DNA from: Chenopodium formosanum
Taxonomy: Eukaryota; Streptophyta; Magnoliopsida; Caryophyllales; Amaranthaceae
Reading direction: 5' to 3'
DNA length: 64,000 nt
Assembly (NCBI GenBank): GCA_024500155.1
Contig: CM044859.1
Coordinates: 48,406,003-48,470,002, forward strand
Part shown: positions 60,371-64,000 of the stretch, piece after piece
Numbering within the stretch: position 1 is the first letter of the stretch
Layout: each line of letters begins with the position of its first letter
Translations under genes and position numbers: made by a program
The notes under the pieces: model-generated
Database searches by the model: none
Told to the model about the DNA's origin: nothing
What the model saw: the letters and a program-made list of their open reading frames with translations, nothing else

Positions 60371-63306
60371 AAGTTGATTCAAGGGCTTACATCACAAAGG
60401 GTCTCGGTGGACAAAGATCTTCTTCCGCAGAAGTTCAATGCCAACGACATCCCAAAATTCAGAGCAACTGACAACCCTTATTTTGATTTAAGAGCATTCG
60501 AAACAATAATGAGTATTAAGGGTATCGATAAGAATGTTTTCTCCTCTTTGTTCTCACTTTTGAGTCCATAGCAAACGCTTTCGTTGATAGGTATAAGTGC
60601 AACATTCAAGTCGAGACTGACCATAGGGAACTTGAAATCCTCAAGAAGAAAGAGAATGAAGGCTTCACCTCTTTCTTTAACAAATGGAGGGAAACCTCGG
60701 CTAAGATGATTGAGGTGCCAAGTGAAAAAGAGTCTGTGAGGCTGTTCATAAAAAATCTTCAAGAAAAATATTCCAAGCATCTCAAGTATCAAAATAATCT
60801 CCATACCTTCAAGGCCGTCTATGACATTGGAATCAATATTGAAGAAGACTTGGCTAAATTAAAAGTTGCCAACAGTAACTCCAACAGTGGCTGGAAAGGA
60901 AAGAAGAACGACAATCCTTATTCTTCCAAAACCACCCACTCAAACAACGTTAGCACTTTTAATTTAGGAGAAGTCCTTGCTATGAACAATCAAGGACAGA
61001 AGAAACCATTTAGGAGGAACTTTACTCCTATTGCCATGAGTTATGACACCGCATTTGATCGATTAAATGCAAAAGGTCTTATAACTCCTATTGGACCATT
61101 TGGGGACCAACCAGTCGAGAAGAGGTTGGCTAATTGGAACCCTAATGCACACTGCAAGTATCACCAAGGTAGGGACCATCTCACCGAAAACTGTTGGAAG
61201 ATTAAGGAAGCTATCCAAGAGTTAATCGACAACAACAAGCTGCCGTTGCCCCCTGCCAGTAAGAAGCCAAGCATTGACAATGCACCTCTCGCTCATACCC
61301 TGGCTATCTCTGATGAGGAAAACGAGGTTGACCCCTCATCTCTCATTAGACCTATCAAAGAAATCTATGCCACAGAAAAGGAAGAGGAAACCTTTTTCGA
61401 TGTCAAGGATAACCTTCCAGAACCGGCAAGTAAGGAAGATATACAATTGCTCACACTGTCTATGATGGAGGTATCGCATCTACTACGTGAAGCTCTCAAG
61501 GCTATAAAGGAACCCCAAAAGAAATATGATGAGGTTCCACTTTCGAAAGATGAACCTAAAAGAGAATTCACACCAGTGAGAACGACTTATGAGGCAAAGC
61601 ATTTTCCTTTACAAGTCATTGAAAAACCCAAGAAGAGTAACATAATTTACACTCCAACTGGGATCCCATATGCACAAATGTTCAAAATGCTCTCCGAGAG
61701 TGGCGAGATCAAACCTCTCAAACCAAGATCATTCGAATCATTGAAAAGAACAGATAGATATTACTGTCAGTATCATCAATCAGGGGGTCACACTATAGAA
61801 AACTGTTTCAAATTCAAGGATTTGGTTCATAAAATGATTGATGAAAAGAAACTAGTCCAAGTTCCACAAGAAGACGATGCAACTATTAATGGAGTTTGGG
61901 ACAGCGATGAAGAAGACATCTACTTAAAAGACATGGTAGGACCTCCACCTTCGGTGTCATATGCCATGGATGATTTTTGGGCTGAAGAAGACTCATCGAT
62001 AGACGTCCTCACAAGATCCGGGAGAATGCAACCTCCCGTTTCAACACAACCTATGCCAACCACGCAATAAGTTCCCATACCTATCATTGAAGACAATGAT
62101 ATTGTTAAGCAGTTTAAGAAGACAAAAGTTGAGATGAATGTATGGAAACTTTTGGCAACATCTCGAGAACATAGGTTGGCTGTAATGAATGCCTTGGACA
62201 AAGTTGGGATAGATTCTGACACTACTCCTGAGGGATTAGCCAACTTCCTCACAAGTGATCTTCCTAGTCCAATTAATTTGATCACTTTTTCTGACAAAGA
62301 TTTACCCCCAGAAGCTGACAAACATTACAAGGCATTAAACCTCACAGTATTTTGCAAGAGGATGAATGTTCCTATGACTCTTGTAGACAATGGATCGGCC
62401 ATCAACGTCTGTCCACTTAGAACTGTGAGGATGCTAGGCATAAGGGACGAAGATTTAACTCCGTCTACACAAGGAATAAGGGCCTATGACAACACTCGTC
62501 GTCAAGCTCTTGGAAAAATTACCCTGAATGTAACGGCAGGAGAAATAGAACATGCTACTACTTTCAAAGTAGTAGACATTAAAGCTTCGTTTAATTTGCT
62601 GTTGGGACGCCCTTGGCTTCATGATCTAAAGGCCGTCCCTTCATCTCTCCACCAACAAGTAGAAACTATAGTTGGGGGAATTCCTATCACCATCGATGCT
62701 TCGCCTATGAGGATCAAGTCCATAGAGAATCCAATCATTAATGTGGAACACGACGAGGATGATGAAGACTTATGGGGCTTTAACGAAGAAGTCTCCTTAA
62801 TCCAGGAGGATGAAAGGACCCCTCTTTGCCATGACCCCCATTCCAACATGATTGTAAATGCCATGCTGAAGAAACAAGGACATTTTCCTAGGATGACCCT
62901 AGGAAAGAAGAAAGGAATGGCAAAATCGCTGGAGTCACCTTGCCTCCCTAAGTTAGACACTTTCGGACTTGGTTTCGAACCGACTCGGAAAGATCTCAAG
63001 CGAGCCCAGGAAAAGTCAAAGGCACGTAGGGACGCTCGCATTCAAAAGAAAGCAATCCCAATGGATCAGTACCCTCTTACGCTTAATGGTCAATTTATAA
63101 AAGAAGGAGAGGACTATCCATGCCATGAATTTCCCAAGACATTTGTCGTAAATGGCATAAGACAATCGGGATTTGAGATTTTCTTGGATTGCTACTTCAC
63201 TGATGAAATCCCAACTCTTGTCTTCAAGGAGAAAGCACCCCCATGTTTTGACTTTAACGTCATGGGATTACTGTTTGGGCGAGAAAAGAATGAGCCAACT
63301 TCTTAA
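60370..63306 (+). pseudogene. Ogre-type gag and aspartic protease, with an internal gag break and in-frame stops
   Basis: Gag begins by about 60370 (LPQKFNANDIPKFRATDNPY) and breaks at about 60545, where the segment between GIDKNVF and FESIANAF is missing and the frame shifts. It continues through FTSFFNKWRETSAKM. Two knuckles follow, CKYHQGRDHLTENC (61153-61194) and CQYHQSGGHTIENC (61765-61806), each C-X2-H-X4-H-X4-C instead of the usual C-X2-C-X4-H-X4-C. TAA at 62068-62070 follows CAA; the same frame then gives the aspartic protease with the active-site block LVDNGSAINVCP (Asp at 62386-62388) and LLGRPWLHDLKAVPSSLHQ. TAA at 63304-63306 again precedes sequence in the same frame. Gag packages the RNA and protease cleaves the polyprotein. 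Ty3-gypsy Ogre/Tat assignment is firm; this copy is not functional. Confidence 0.9.
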
Positions 63307-64000
63307 GAGGACAACTCCTCGCTCATTCAAACAGTCCTACAAAGCGAGAGCTTCGATCCCTCGAAATTAATCACTCCAGCTGAAGGATCACTACAAGGGT
63401 GGTGCAAGACTATCAAGGTGACTACTCCAAGCGGAAGGAAGATATCCATCACGACAGGACAAGGACCGATGTTCGAAGAGTCGTCTAAGTCAGAGTCTGA
63501 GTCGGAGTCTCTTACCCTAGAGTCTTCTAGATCTTTAGTCATAACACCTCCCCCTTCTATTTCTTCTCCTAGAATAGTTAGTAATCAAGTCCTTGAGGAC
63601 ATATCACTCTTTGATGTAATGATCTCAGAGTATAATAATATTTCTCCTTCTCCTTATTTCTCGTGTTCTTCTCTAACCCAAGATGACGAGCATTGCTTAA
63701 CTGACAATGAAAAAGACAAAGAAATTATTAAAGCAATGGAAACACTCAAAAAGAAAACACCGGTAATTGAAGAAACAGAAACGGTTGATATCTCAAATGA
63801 TTCAACCCATAAAAGAGAAGTTAAAATCGGATTAACACTGAATAAACAAGAAAGAACGATTTAATTAACTTACTTAAAGAATTTATCGATGTATTCGCTT
63901 GGTCATACGAAGATATGCCAGGCATTAATAGAGAAATAGCTTAACACACTATACCACTAATTCCAGGAATGAAACCCGTAAAACAAAAGTTACGTCGAAT
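63307..64000 (+). pseudogene. Protease-RT linker and start of Ogre reverse transcriptase
   Basis: The protease frame stays open from 63307 to the TAA at 63862-63864, coding for a Ser/Glu-rich linker (SKSESESESLTLESSRSL). One base over, reverse transcriptase begins: LKEFIDVFAWSYEDMPG, then TIPLIPGMKPVKQKLRR, running off the right edge. A TAA lies at 63940-63942 inside this block. In described Ogre elements an intron is removed between protease and reverse transcriptase; whether this linker is such an intron cannot be decided here. Domains beyond the RT start are outside the window. Confidence 0.85.

Overview
The window is plant nuclear DNA, most likely from a eudicot with a large repeat-rich genome. 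It is AT-rich, has spliced genes with GT/AG introns, and almost every recognisable open frame belongs to a plant transposable-element family (CACTA, MULE/Mutator, FAR1-type MULE, Helitron, Ogre/Tat Ty3-gypsy). No intact ordinary host gene was found; the only host-type coding pieces are broken fragments of a chloroplast peptidyl-tRNA hydrolase (CRS2-like) gene and of a G-type lectin receptor kinase gene. The species cannot be named from the sequence alone.

Layout. 1-9894: the right part of a CACTA (En/Spm) element with a decayed TNP2 transposase and a second, multi-exon gene ending in a Ulp1-like (C48) protease. Its introns carry two long tandem arrays with 163-170 bp monomers, and it closes with palindromic subterminal repeats and a TAGTG terminus. 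9895-25278: a reverse-strand MULE cut by that CACTA element on its 3' side and by a second insertion at 11785. The second insertion begins with a CACTA end (CACTAGTGG) and holds a precise Helitron (11941-12949), the CRS2-like fragment with a solo LTR and 5-bp target duplication, the lectin-kinase fragment, and the 3' end of a Tat-type gypsy element (17640 to about 23340). The MULE N-terminal half resumes at about 23340-24509, with its terminal repeat near 25278. 25279-27990: mostly unassigned, with a CACTG-type transposon end at 27583.

27991-64000: an Ogre-type Ty3-gypsy element in forward orientation. Its 5' LTR is split: the left part is 27991-28297 and the right part 57294 to about 59050. 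Between them lies a ~29 kb composite element carrying two convergent genes, a FAR1-type MULE transposase (+) and a Ulp1-like SUMO-protease-fold gene (-). A ~4.2 kb block containing the 3' halves of both genes is present three times in tandem with identical junctions (32295-44558, 44559-48729, 48730-52923). In the first copy ~990 bp is replaced by a 9.06 kb array of a non-autonomous Ogre relative (partial interior, LTR, interior, LTR, 7 nt of interior). After 59050 the autonomous Ogre continues with leader, damaged gag, aspartic protease and the start of reverse transcriptase, and runs off the right edge.

How the parts relate. The window is a stack of nested insertions whose order can be read from target duplications and interrupted frames. 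Nearly every transposon gene is broken, and where tandem copies can be compared the nonsense changes are C-to-T (or G-to-A) at CAG, CAA and TGG codons, the pattern expected from deamination of methylated cytosines outside CG sites. The most unusual items are the FAR1/Ulp1 convergent composite element with its internal triplication, the permuted retroelement array that looks like captured circular DNA, the ~160-170 bp satellite-like arrays inside CACTA introns, and family-specific clusters of short palindromic GC-rich words inside three different gypsy LTRs.
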